Source of the DNA: Brachionus plicatilis
Taxonomy: Eukaryota; Rotifera; Eurotatoria; Ploima; Brachionidae
Length of the DNA: 36,092 nucleotides
Direction: 5' to 3'
NCBI GenBank assembly: GCA_010279815.1
Contig: QEOQ01000413.1
Location: 277,973 to 314,064 of the forward strand
This document shows positions 1-10,700 of the stretch, piece after piece (position 1 is the stretch's first letter; every line of letters starts with the position of its first letter). The notes below the pieces were generated by a model. The model worked only from the letters and a program-made list of their open reading frames with translations, did not search any database and had not been told where the DNA came from. The position numbers and the translations under genes are program-made.

Positions 1-53
1 AATTTTAAAATTTAACTTCAATCAATATTTCTTATTAATAAATTTTCTACTAG

Positions 54-406
54 GTTGAAAACGTTATCGGCCACAAGTTTGATAGTATCAGAAACAAGCT
101 AGAACTCAAAATTCAATGGGCTCCAGATAAAAAGCGTAGGGTCAAAAATAAACCGTAAGAAAAATTACAATTTTGATCTTCTAAAAATAAAATTAAAAAT
201 TATTTAGAACATATGAAAGTGCATCATTGTGTTCCTGCTCAACAGCTGTAAGACAATATAGCAAGAAAGTCTATCAAAAATATCATAAGATGAAAAAAAG
301 AGCTTATTTTGGGAAAAAATTTGATATTTCCAAAGCTACGAATGAAGCCTTAGAAATTTCTGATGTTTTTTTTGATAAACTAGGAAAGAAATCTAAAAAA
401 TACTGA
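54..406 (+). CDS. 3' end of an unknown gene (two exons)
   Basis: Two coding exons join in phase. The first runs 54-154 after an AG acceptor, and the second runs 208-406 to a TGA stop at 404-406. The 53-nt intron (155-207) has GT-AG ends. The 100-residue C-terminal piece is basic: an internal KKRRVKNK stretch, then a Lys/Tyr-rich segment with CSC, and a Lys-rich tail ending GKKSKKY. The start lies upstream of the window. I recognise no domain. The open frame across both exons and the clean phase (33 codons plus 2 nt, then 1 nt plus 66 codons) support a real gene; function unknown. Confidence 0.55.
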
Positions 407-1254
407 TTTTTTATTTTTGTTTTGATTAATTTTTTTATTTTTCTTCTTATTATGAAATAGTTATATTTAAATTTATCCTATTTAAATAAAATTATTAAAG
501 ATTTTATCAAATTTTATTATTTTATTTATCAATCAAATTTGTTCAAACAAAAAATTAAAATTTATGAAAATACCCTGTGAAGAAGAGGAAGAAATTACCC
601 TTTCTTTAATTTAAAATAGATACCGAACAAAAAACAGTAAATACCAGTAATTTTGGTCTAAATATAAAATATTTTTTAATTTAAAGGAAAAAGTTCATCC
701 GTCACCATCCAGTTTACACAAATGCAGCGTAAAATTCGAGTACCAAGGGTGTTTGACTAGTATCTCTTCAAGCTAAGACAAAGTAAACATTTTTTTAAAT
801 AATTTTTTATTTTTTTAAAAAGTCATTTAAAAGGAGATATTTTATTACAATAGAAATCTTTTTAAAATATAGCAGATTTTTTATTGGAAACATGAATTCA
901 ATTTTTTAAAATAATATCAAAAACTTTTTTTTACAATTGAATTCATGTTTTTGGTAAAAAATCTGTATAATAAACACATTTACTGTCAATCAGTCAATTC
1001 ATTTTTTACATCAATTTTTTTTTCTAGTAAAAAATTAATTTTTTATTGCTTAGAAAATAACACCAAAAGTTAAATTTGAAATTTTTTTTAATCAAAATAT
1101 AGCCTAAAAAATAATAATTTAAAATAAGAAATAATTTTAAATAAAATTCTAAATATAAAATTTGAAATATATATTTGGTTAACAAGAAAATATATTATAT
1201 ATTGAAAAAAATCCAAACCATTTAATTTTATAAATATTTTTTTCTAAAAATTAA
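407..1254. other. AT-rich intergenic stretch with one weak exon candidate
   Basis: Mostly A/T homopolymers. A short GC-richer block at 687-776 follows an AG acceptor and reads open for 29 codons to a TAA (it begins EKVHPSPSS and ends TSISSS). It could be a terminal mini-exon of an unidentified gene, but nothing else supports it. Apart from this and the inverted repeat at 873-965 I see no gene. Confidence 0.3.
873..965. repeat. 31-bp inverted repeat (foldback)
   Basis: Positions 873-903 and 935-965 are reverse complements with about 4 mismatches, separated by a 31-bp AT spacer. The core palindromic word is ACATGAATTCAATT. The arms are long enough for a stable hairpin, so a solo MITE-like foldback or recombined terminal repeats are possible. 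No flanking target duplication was recognised. Confidence 0.6.
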
Positions 1255-2525
1255 TTTAACAAAAATTCAAAATTTAAAGAATCAGAAAATTCTCAAAATA
1301 AAAAACAAACATTGAATGATGACTTGCAAAAACAAAATAGAATAGAGGCTATTGCTCAAATCCAGCCTAATCGAGTCCTTCAAAATCGCGCTTCAACCCT
1401 CAAATCAGCTCATAGCCGACAATCAAGCATCGGCCTTCGAAATTCCATTCACCGAACCTGACTTGAGCGTTGTCGACTCAAAATTTGTTCTCGACGAAAT
1501 ATCGAAAGTTCCTGAGACCAACTACCAAAGCCACTATTCGAGCCCAGAAGGCCAATACTCCTGCAACATTCAAAAGGCATTCTACCAGTCAAACAATCAT
1601 TCACTGCACTCTGATCAGTCCAAAGAGTCCAATCAGGTATTCAACCAGATGTTCAACACAGAGAACAACTCGACAGCGCTCAGGAAAAAGCTTCAAGAAC
1701 GATTGAACCCAAAAAGTTCTCTGCTTACGCCACATCCAGCACATTTGCCAAGAACCAGTCTGTGAACATCGCAGTCGTCTCAGCAGTCATATCAAGCAAA
1801 CAATTTGCCAAGCCCAACCTGGAGACGACCAAATCGACCAAAAAAGATCCAGAATCTAAGCCACCAACTAGTCAAATCATGTACAACGAATTCAAAAACC
1901 CACACCAAATACGGCGTTCAACTATTCACTCATTCCCGAGCCATATTCATATGCTACCACTGTGACTGTGACGACCAAGCACTATCCGCCACAAATCAAC
2001 TTACCATACTATCCACCTATGCCCAATCTTAAGCCAGACAACTCGCATAGCAACCCGTCGTACGCTAAAACCAAAATGCCGCAAATGTACAATCAAAACC
2101 AGAGTGTTGTTTATGCACCCATAGACAGCGGTAGCCGTGCTCCAAATGAGCTGTACCTTGAGCCAGCAAGTCAAGTGACCAACATTAAGATAAAACCCAA
2201 GATAAATGTTAACTTCCAAATGGCAGATGCGTATAGTCAACAAAACACAGCAAGTAAGTACATCTACCAGAATTCGAGAGAGGGTAACTACGCATCCTAT
2301 GACAATTATAAAAAATGTCATCAATCTATCCAGCTTATGACTAGCCGGTTTTTAGTGGTCAATCTGTTTTGTCTAGTTATCAGCAAAACCAATATTTGAG
2401 GCAAAGTTACATGAGTCGATGTGAACAGGACTCAGTCCAAACAGGCTCAGTCCATGTGTGACTTGACAAACAATTTCGAGGAAGAAGTATTCAATGAAAA
2501 TATGTATTTTTTAAAAATCTTCTAA
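1255..2525 (+). pseudogene. frame-broken Ser/Gln/Asn/Pro-rich protein gene
   Basis: This 1.27-kb block has near-balanced base composition, unlike its AT-rich flanks. Coding-like sequence rich in Ser, Gln, Asn, Pro and Tyr passes through successive frames: frame 1 (1255 to about 1430), frame 2 (about 1380-1765), frame 1 (1762-1965), frame 3 (1962 to about 2330), then two more shifts to a TAA at 2523-2525. Examples are NQMFNTENNS, YYPPMPNLKPD, SGQSVLSSYQQNQYL and the acidic tail TNNFEEEVFNENMYF. A single low-complexity activator-like protein would explain the whole block if several one-base indels were real decay or sequencing errors. There is no recognisable domain and no credible ATG at the left edge. 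The family is unknown. Confidence 0.5.
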
Positions 2526-2643
2526 TAGATTGATTTATTTTTTTTGCTAATGACATTTTTTGTAAATCCGGTATTTGATTGAAAAAAAAAAGTTAAATTT
2601 AATTTTTAATTACAAACTCTTTATTTTTTTTTGTTCTTTAATT

Positions 2644-2933
2644 AGACTTAAATTAAAAAATTGAAAATTAGCTGTATTTTTATTAATTCACATTGATCGC
2701 CTAGGGACCAAGTTTATTCTAGCAGTGAAGAAAAATTTACTCTATGAAATTTTTAGTATTAAACTATTAATCGACTTAATCATTATTTATGGTTTAAAAT
2801 TTTCATTGAATATTTTTCTCAAAAAAATATAATTTAACAAAAATATAAAAACTAAAAATTTCATAAAGTAAATTTTTCTTCTCTGCTAGAATTAAAAAAA
2901 ATACAGCTAATTTTCAATTTCTAATTTAAGTCT
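2644..2933. repeat. 290-bp foldback element
   Basis: The two ends are near-perfect reverse complements: AGACTTAAATT with AAAATTAGCTGTATTTTT on the left, mirrored by the right end at 2890-2933. Inner blocks also mirror: CTAGCAGTGAAGAAAAATTTACT pairs with the segment around 2868-2890. The arms are about 120 bp with an AT loop, and there is no ORF. This is typical of a non-autonomous foldback/MITE. Target-site duplication is not clear in the AT-rich flank. Confidence 0.65.
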
Positions 2934-3477
2934 TTAAAAAAATTGAAACTTTGAAAATTGGTTTTATTTGAATCGAAAGTTTTTTGATTTTATTTTCAAG
3001 TATAAAAGTTAAAAGCCAAATTTTGATCTTCATTTATCTTTTAGTCTAAACATTTTAATTTCAATTTTTTCCAAATATATCAAATATACAATTATATTTA
3101 AAGCTAAAAATGTGATACTTTAAGGTACTAAAACACCAAAATTAAATGTAGTTATTAAGCTTTTTATTCAAGAAAAAAAATTTTAATATAATAATTATTT
3201 TTACTTGATTGTTCATATTAAATGTGAATAGTTGCTAAAATAGCATAAAAATCGCTTTTTAAACGGTACTACACTGACAAAAGATTAAGATTTTTTTTAA
3301 ATTTTATTATTTTTTGTGAATTGGAAAAAAAATTCTGTAGATAAAAAATTAATAAAATTTTCGGCCTCTTTCACATTTTTTAGAGAAATTTAAAAAAAAA
3401 TGATAATGCATTACATTATTTATCTAACATTTTTCTGAAAAATTTTTTTTGTTTTTTTATTATCTCAAAACTTAATC
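2934..3477. other. AT-rich spacer, nothing recognised
   Basis: More than 540 bases of A/T runs with stops in all frames. I see no repeat structure, exon or RNA gene. Confidence 0.5.
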
Positions 3478-3791
3478 ATGTGTCAAGAAGGATTGAGCCT
3501 CAATTCCAATCGGCAAAGAATCCGTCTAAATAAAATTCTTTATCTTTCGATCTGAAATAAGTTAGCGATTCGATTGGCGAAAAATTTATCGAAGGAGTTA
3601 AACTTGACTTGGAGAAAAAGTTCGACGAATCGGACCAACGCACACCTTTGGTATGCTATTGTCAATTGGAAAGATACGAAAATATGGAGAGAAAGAAAAA
3701 AGAGTCCGGCAGCAACAAAGAAAACGAGAGAACGTCCGGACACGAACAGACAAAAACCATAAACATCGTAATTTGTTTTTTTTCAATTTAA
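3478..3791 (+). pseudogene. charged coding fragment, unknown
   Basis: A GC-richer island holds an ATG at 3478 and an open frame of 25 codons to about 3555 (MCQEGLSLNSN...). A second open frame runs from about 3555 to 3791 and reads as a strongly charged peptide containing KLDLEKKFDESDQ, CYCQLERYENMERKKKES and KENERTSGHE. The two frames differ, so an intron or a frame break lies between them. Composition and codon choice stand out from the AT flanks, which suggests a former exon. There is no recognisable domain and both ends are uncertain. Confidence 0.35.
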
Positions 3792-4261
3792 GTGCAGAGT
3801 TTGATAAAATCAGAAAAAAATTGTAAGACACTCGACAAGGAAGAAATAATTTTTTTATAAAATTTAAAAATCATTTTAAATAAAAACATAAAATTTTTAA
3901 AAGAATTATTAAATTTTATTCAAATTAAATATTAGTTTAAACAAATACTCTCTACATTTTATGAATTTCTGTAAATGATAAAAGCCATAAAGTAATAAAA
4001 GAACACTTAAGTTAAATTTTGTTTTAAATAATTATGCTTCTTAGATCGATTCAGAAAGCCCGGGATAATCACATTATATTTTAATAAAAATGAAATTACA
4101 CACAATTTTTAAAATTCCATTCCCCATTCTATTTTGACGATTGCTTTTCTAATACAGTGCCATTTCATTACATAAAAAAATTTCTAGAAATATTTTATAT
4201 TTTTAAAAAATTTTAGATATTTTAGATTATTATTAAGTAAAATTATTATTTAAACTAAATA
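3792..4261. other. AT-rich spacer 5' of the MULE gene
   Basis: No ORF, hairpin or clear terminal inverted repeat was found. If the downstream transposase is part of a complete element, its left terminus should lie here, but I could not pair it with anything beyond 7506. Confidence 0.4.
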
Positions 4262-6436
4262 ATGAGTCAAAATCGAAAAGGACGATCAAACATTGATTTA
4301 AACGTTATTGTTGATAAATCAGTTCAATTTTTGATTGAGAATGCTCATACGCCATGTGAACTTGTTGGCTCATATAGTGGTGAAAATACATTATGGGGAA
4401 GGCTTTGCCTTTTTATATTTGGTGCTTATGTACTAATAGATTCACTGTTTTTACATACAATGTGGAAAAGAGACACCAAAAAGTATGAAACAAATGTAAT
4501 GAACAAGTTCAAACAAATTAGACTCGAAAAGGAACAGAAAATTATTCGTTTTTCTGAAAAGGATAAAAAAAAGTTGAAAAAATTTATTCAAACAAGTAAA
4601 ACGGATAGTCGAAAACGATTCAATGCCGAATTTTGTGAATTTATATCTTTGAAATTTCAGGCTATTGGTATTCTGTGTTGGCTAAAATATGGTTCAAACT
4701 GGTTTAGGAAAGAGAATGGAAGGAAAAAAGGACATTGTTGGAATGGTATATTTTCCTGTATATCATGTTAAAACTCCTTCAAACTCAATATTCCGTCTTT
4801 CGAAATGGACGAACTAATTATCAACTTGGAAAAATATAAAATAAATCACAAATCGTGTGTAGTAAACCCTAAAAACAAAAGAATTATTGGAGAAAAAAGA
4901 GAGTTAATGTCTCAAGAAATTAAATCGATGGGGATTACTAACTTCAGAGCCCAAAATCATATCAAAACTGACCATCCGATCGATTATTCAGTTATTAGAA
5001 AGATGTCAAGCGAGCATACACATAGATTTAAATTATTCAATGAGGTGAGATCGGATGCAGATGCAGCGAAATCTTCATTTGACCTGCTAGTTAAAAGCAG
5101 TTGTAAAAAGGGATAAAAGGATTTATTCAAGAAATATCCATATCGCCTTTCTCCATGAACATTTATTCGGAAATTCAATTAAGGATGTGGGATAGCATTC
5201 AGAAGAGAAATCCAGTTTGGTATTTTGACGCTTCCGGTCTTTTTATTCCTGCTATTTTCAATCAAAAAAAGCCACTACTATATTCAATTGTAAGTTATGA
5301 TCCTATAAATAAATCATTGATTCCAATAGCAGATTTTTTTTCAACTGAAAACGACACAACAAATATATCGATCAACCTTTTAAAAATTACGTCATCATTT
5401 AAGAAATTAAAACCCGATTATTATCCTAAAATCATTGTTACAGATTTTAGCTGGGCAAATATAAACGCACTGTTGAGGATCATTTTAAACTGTGATATTA
5501 TTCAATTTGAAATTAAGCTACAACATTGCCGTTTTGAAAGATTATTCCTTTTCGAAAATTTTAAATTCAAAAATCTATATTTGTTCAACTCATTTTTTAA
5601 AAATAATAATCGATGATCTTGATGATATTAATATAACAAAGGGAAAAATTACCGATAAGATGCGTGCAGCATTTATTTATTGCTTTACAATGCTTCAAAA
5701 CTCTTCATCGATTGATGAATTTAATCAGAATTTGGAAGATATGGTCACTATCTTTTGTCAACCAAAATTATCTCAGTTATTACTTCGTTCGCTAGTTAGA
5801 ATGAATATAGAGATTAGCATTAGGAATTATGACTGGCTGAATCAATTTTTTAAAAAATTTGATCGAAAATTTTTGATAACTTCAAAAGAATCTGGAATAG
5901 AAGATTTATATTTCCCAAATGATATGTCTAAAAATTATATTTTGGATTCACCATTTACAAAATTCTTTGAGCAACGGCTGAGTTTTTATAAAAAATGCAT
6001 AAAAGAAGAGTCTAAGGATCAAATTATTAAAACAAATGAGTTTTACAAACCAATTTTGATGAAAATAATAGAAAAAAGGATCCATTTGGTACCTTTATGG
6101 AGTGGAATTCTAATTTCGTTAGATAAAGACAATTTTCCTCAAAGATCTCAACTTACACGATTGACTAATAATCCTGTAGAATCATGGTTTGGATATTTCA
6201 GAAATAATATTCTAGACATAAATAAACGGTTGAAATTTAAGCGTCTTCTTTTTCCAAGCGAAATTGTTATTCCATATTACAACTATCTTTCGATGAAATT
6301 TAAACAGTTTTATGAAAAAGATTGTATCGATTTCTCTAAAAGTAAAGATGGACACAACAATTCCGAGGAAGAAGAAAAATGGGAGTTTAAAAAAGAAAAA
6401 AAAAATAACAAAAGAAAAAGGAATATATTTTACTAA
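4262..6436 (+). pseudogene. MULE-type transposase (broken)
   Basis: The ATG at 4262 opens a Lys-rich N-terminal region that ends in a Cys-rich patch near 4700-4770 (GHCWNGIFSCISC, perhaps a degraded DNA-binding finger). The catalytic part shows MULE landmarks: WYFDASG (first Asp, near 5221), IIVTDFSWANINALL (second Asp, near 5440), the C-x2-H motif ICSTHF near 5579 and LTRLTNNPVESWFGYFRN near 6156 (third acidic residue). The frame is broken by an in-frame TAA at 4769-4771 and by one-base shifts near 5104-5116 and 5490-5520. A further shift in the A-run near 6395-6410 links it to the Ulp1 segment downstream. MULE transposases move Mutator-like elements by DDE chemistry. The assignment is from motif order; this copy looks non-functional unless the breaks are assembly errors. 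Confidence 0.75.
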
Positions 6437-7506
6437 CAAGTTTACTTTTGGGATTGACAATTTAAAGCAGGAAGATTCCCTCAAAACTCAGTTTCGTGGA
6501 AAATCAGAATTGTTTTCAATACCATTAATTGATGTTGAGAATTCCGAATTTAGAGCAGAAGTTTCGATTTGTTTCAGGGACCACATCTTTTTTTTTTCAA
6601 ATTATTCGAAAATGACTTGCAAAAATGTTTATGAGCTTCTAAATAATGACCTGTTAAGTGACGAAGTAAATATTATTTTTTAAAAAAATTTTAGCTTTAA
6701 AATTTGATTTGTAAATTTTTATTTTTTAGATTATTTTTAATTACTTCAAAACTAAAGGCCAAACATTTAGCATAAGAATTATTGATTATTTTTCGACAAG
6801 TAAAATTTTTAATGGTATGTTCTTGAGTGAGAATATTTTTGATGAAGTAATTTAAATTTTTTAAAAATAACATAATTTTTAAATATAATTTAAATTATTT
6901 TTGTAGGATTTGAATTCGTATTCAATGATCGCTGGCTTGGTTTATGATCCACTCCGTCATCATTGGTGTCTATTCTTTGTTGATGTGAAGAATCAAAGTT
7001 TTTCGTTCTTAGATTCATTAGGCGCCGAGAATGATAATATCTATTTTGAAAAGTGGAAGTAATAGAAAATAGCTTGCTTTCTTCAATATATAATAATCCT
7101 TTAAAAAATTTTTAGATTGTTTTGCACCTATCGGAAGGATTTATGTGATAAAAAATGGATTTTAAGGAAATTTGTACATCCTTTGCAAAATGATGGAGTA
7201 AGCTGTGGTGTTTTTGTTTGTATGTTTTTCGAAAGCTTATTAAATGTTGATGTAAGAGAAAAAGAGCTAAAAATAAGAGAAAAATGCCCATATCGATTTA
7301 GAAAAGTGATTTTTGATGAATTATATAAAGAAAATTTGAAATATGTAGGGAAAGTGAATTTATGTTGTATCTGTGGTAAGAAAGATTCCGATCAATTATT
7401 AGGTTTTGATTGCATTCATTCTTATCATTCAAAATGCTTAAAAAAAAACGAATGCGAGCAATGTGAAATTATTGATTGCTTACTCTTAAAATACAACCAT
7501 TCTTAA
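6400..7506 (+). CDS. Ulp1-like cysteine protease with C-terminal RING-like finger (MULE-linked)
   Basis: Four exons splice cleanly: about 6400-6665, 6730-6846, 6907-7058 and 7116-7506, with introns of 64, 60 and 57 nt and matching phases. The product shows Ulp1/C48 marks: NNDLLSDE then NYFKTKG (the entry helix), catalytic His in RHHWCLFFVDVK, Asp in FSFLDSLG, the oxyanion Gln in LQNDGVSCGVF and the nucleophile Cys of SCG. A Cys/His cluster follows (CCICGKKDSDQ..., then DCIHSYHSKC and CEQC), resembling a compact RING-H2. The reading frame joins the upstream MULE transposase across one A-run indel, so one long polypeptide is likely. Ulp1 domains ride on some plant MULEs; the added finger is what is unusual. 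Substrate unknown; deSUMOylation is only suggested by family. Confidence 0.75.
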
Positions 7507-7705
7507 AAATGTATTTTTTAAGATCAAATAAACTCTAAAAAATAATAATAATTTTGAAAAATAATAAATTTAAAAATTCTTTTTTTTTTTTTGCTTGCCA
7601 TATTGTTGTCTTTATAAACAACTTTTATTTTATAATTCAATTTGTAGTCAATTTTGATTTAAAAACTTGAAATTTAGATTTTAAAAAATCTAAACCAACG
7701 AAAAA

Positions 7706-10700
7706 ATGAACGGAAACTTCAGGAAGTCTAAGTCTAACGAAACCTTGGCTAGTTTGGCCAAGAAAATTACTGGAAATTCATTTGTAAGGAAATCGAGAAG
7801 TGAATTTAATATTGTGAGACCAAAAATTCAGGAACAATACATAGAAGTTTTAAAGAAATTTTTCGCAAACTACCCAAAAAATCTTTTTAATAACTCGATC
7901 AATTGTTTAAAGGTTGTTTTATTTAAATTATAATTATAAATTTAATTATTTTTTTTAGAAATATGTTGATAAAAACCCTTTAGAAGCCTTTGCGAGCATC
8001 AAAGAGAAGATAATGAATTCTTTTAAAGGAAGTTCAGAAATAAATCAACAATCTCGTAAAGATTTTCTTTGTTAAAATTTTTTTAAAATGTTCAATAATT
8101 TTTATTAAAGAACATCCAACAACAACAGGACGAAAAAGAAAAGGGACAGTTATTAAATCCAATTCCGAATCAGAAACACCTCTTTCACCAACTTTATTTT
8201 TTCAGAAAAAAAAGAGAGGTAGAAAGAGCATTTTTGATAAGAATGATTTGATTTATCTGAATACTTATTATGAGCGTAAAAACAAACCAAATCATTCAGA
8301 TATTAATAATATAATTCTTTATTTGGAATGTCGATATCAAAAACAACAAATTCGTGTAAGTTAATTATTTAATAAATTAATTAAACTATAAAAAAAAATA
8401 TCATTAATTATGTCAAAATTTTTTGTCCAGAATTGGTTTTCAAATAAAAGATTTAAAGAAAAATCTTTAATGAACATGCAAAATCTTGAAATGAATATAG
8501 ACATGAAAGAAGAAGCGGACCAAAATACTAGAAAAATCAAAGAATTTTTCGAAACGATTGAAACAAGAGATGATGGTAATTTAAGCACAAATTTGGATGA
8601 AGAAGAAGTTTTCAGCTCTGAGAAAACAGATGGTGAAATTTCAGATTCAGTGATGGAGGATAGTGAAATCTCATGCTCAGAGATAGATGATGAAGAAGTT
8701 ATCAGATCGGAGAAAGAAGATGGTGAAATTTCAGATTCTGTTGAGGAGGACGGTGAAATCTCATGCTCAGAGTTAGATGAAGAAGAAGTTATCAGATCGG
8801 AGAAAGAAGATGGTAAAATTTCAGATTCTGTGGAGGAGGACGGTGAAATCTCATGCTCAGAGTTAGATGAAGAAGAAGTTATCAGATCGGAGAAAGAAGA
8901 TGGTGAAATTTCAGATTCTGTGGAGGAGGACGGTGAAATTTTATGCCCACAATTTGATGAAGAAGACGTTATCAGCTCGGAGAAAGAAGATGGTGAAATT
9001 TCAGATTCTGTGGAGGAGGACGGTGAAATCTCATGCTCAGAGTTAGATGAAGAAGATGTTATCAGATCGGAGAAGGAGAAGATGGTGAAATTTCAGATTC
9101 TGTGGAGGAGGTCGGTGGAATTTTTAACTCTCAGTTTGCTGAAGAAGTTTCCAACTTAGTGAAAGACAACGGCGATATTTCATCCACGGTGAAAAAGGAT
9201 AGTTATATATCAAGTCTATCTACAGAAGACGAAAAGATAAATTACATTGATATTTCAAAAAATGAACTAATAGAAGACCTTCCTTACGTCGAGTCAATTC
9301 TCCATTCAAATTACGTGCAATTAAATGAACAAATATCAATAAATCAGCATACATCTTTTAAAAACACTGATAATTTATTTGTAGTTGAAAACATGCTGAA
9401 TGCAATGAAAATGCAGTTTGCTTTAGAAAAGGAGCAACTCGAAATCAAAATAAAAGTTTACAAGAGGAAATTAAAATTTTACTTGTTAGTTTTTGATAAA
9501 TATTTAATTAATTGAACCTAAGTTTTCTACAAAAGGACAAGAATACTCAAAAACAAGTATTGTATAGAAATGTTTCAGAGGATTATGAAAAAGTTGTAAA
9601 AGAACAGGAGTTATCAGAGCAAGAAACCTCAAATATTAAAAGACAACTTGAGATAAGCATGATTAGATTCAAAAATTTAGAAGATGATCATGAGGACCTA
9701 AAGAAGACAAATGCAGATATTCAAAAAGAAAATACACTATTGCAGTCCACAATAAAGTATAATTCTTCGTTAATTGCTGAATTAAAAGATTCGTTATCAA
9801 AAGGTAAAATTAAAGTTTGTGAAAACTAATTTTTTAAAATATATTTCTAGAATCAGAACAATTAACCGAAATTCATATCAAAAAAGAAAATTTATCAATA
9901 TACAATGAAAATGAACAAGGTATATTTTTAAAATATTTTTATTCCCTTTTATTTGTTCTTTTAATTTTTTCAAATTTTAATTTAAGAAAAATCCGATTTG
10001 AGGGAACGACTAAATGAAGCAATAAATAATAATGAAAAACTAAAAAATTCATATGAAACTCAGCTTAAGAAGACAGTTGAAGAATTCGAATCAAGTAATT
10101 AAGACAAAGCATCTTTACTTAGCATTTCAAAAATTTTAATGATAATTTTAAAAGTAATTTCTTGCAATCAGGAGAATTTTTCAAAAAATGAAGAAAAATT
10201 GAAAAGCGAATTTGAGGAAAATATGGTTATCCTAAATTCTGAATTTGAAATTAAAAATGACTACCATAAAAAAATGCAGTCATCAAGCGATTCAGAAATA
10301 CTGAAACTAAGAAAGCAGATTTCTGATCTCAAATCAGTGAATAAAACTCAAAAACAAAATTTTTCGTCATATAAATCAACAAGTAAAACAATTTAACTTC
10401 ATTATTTAATTCAATTTTAAATAAATCTTTAAATTTAAATTAAGTTCTGAAAGAAAACAATGAAAAACTAAAAGCAAAAGATGAGCGTCTTAAAGAATTA
10501 GAGCAAAAAATCCAAGAAAATAAAAGTATGACGTCGAATTTCGAATCGGACCAGAAAGCCAGTCTTGAAAAATTACGAACGTCAAAAGATCAGGGTATAG
10601 TCACATTTCGATGAATAATTGTTGAAATATTTATTTATATTTTATTATTTTTATTTTTAAGAGATCAAGCATAAAGATGATTTGCTTAAGGACAAAGAAC

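Noticed and set aside
2001..2324. Minus-strand ORF opposite the Ser/Gln-rich block
   Set aside because: Hydrophobic antisense shadow of the plus-strand coding composition.
3820..4261. Terminal inverted repeats of the MULE around 4262-7506
   Set aside because: No convincing match between the flanks could be found by eye; pairing of poly-A with poly-T was not counted.
8361..8588. Minus-strand ORF opposite the homeodomain exon
   Set aside because: The plus strand carries a spliced homeodomain with matching phases; this is its shadow.
10139..10172. A separate gene starting at 10139 with its own ATG
   Set aside because: The acceptor AAAAG at 10150-10154 gives the correct phase from the previous exon, so this is an internal exon and the preceding codons are intron.
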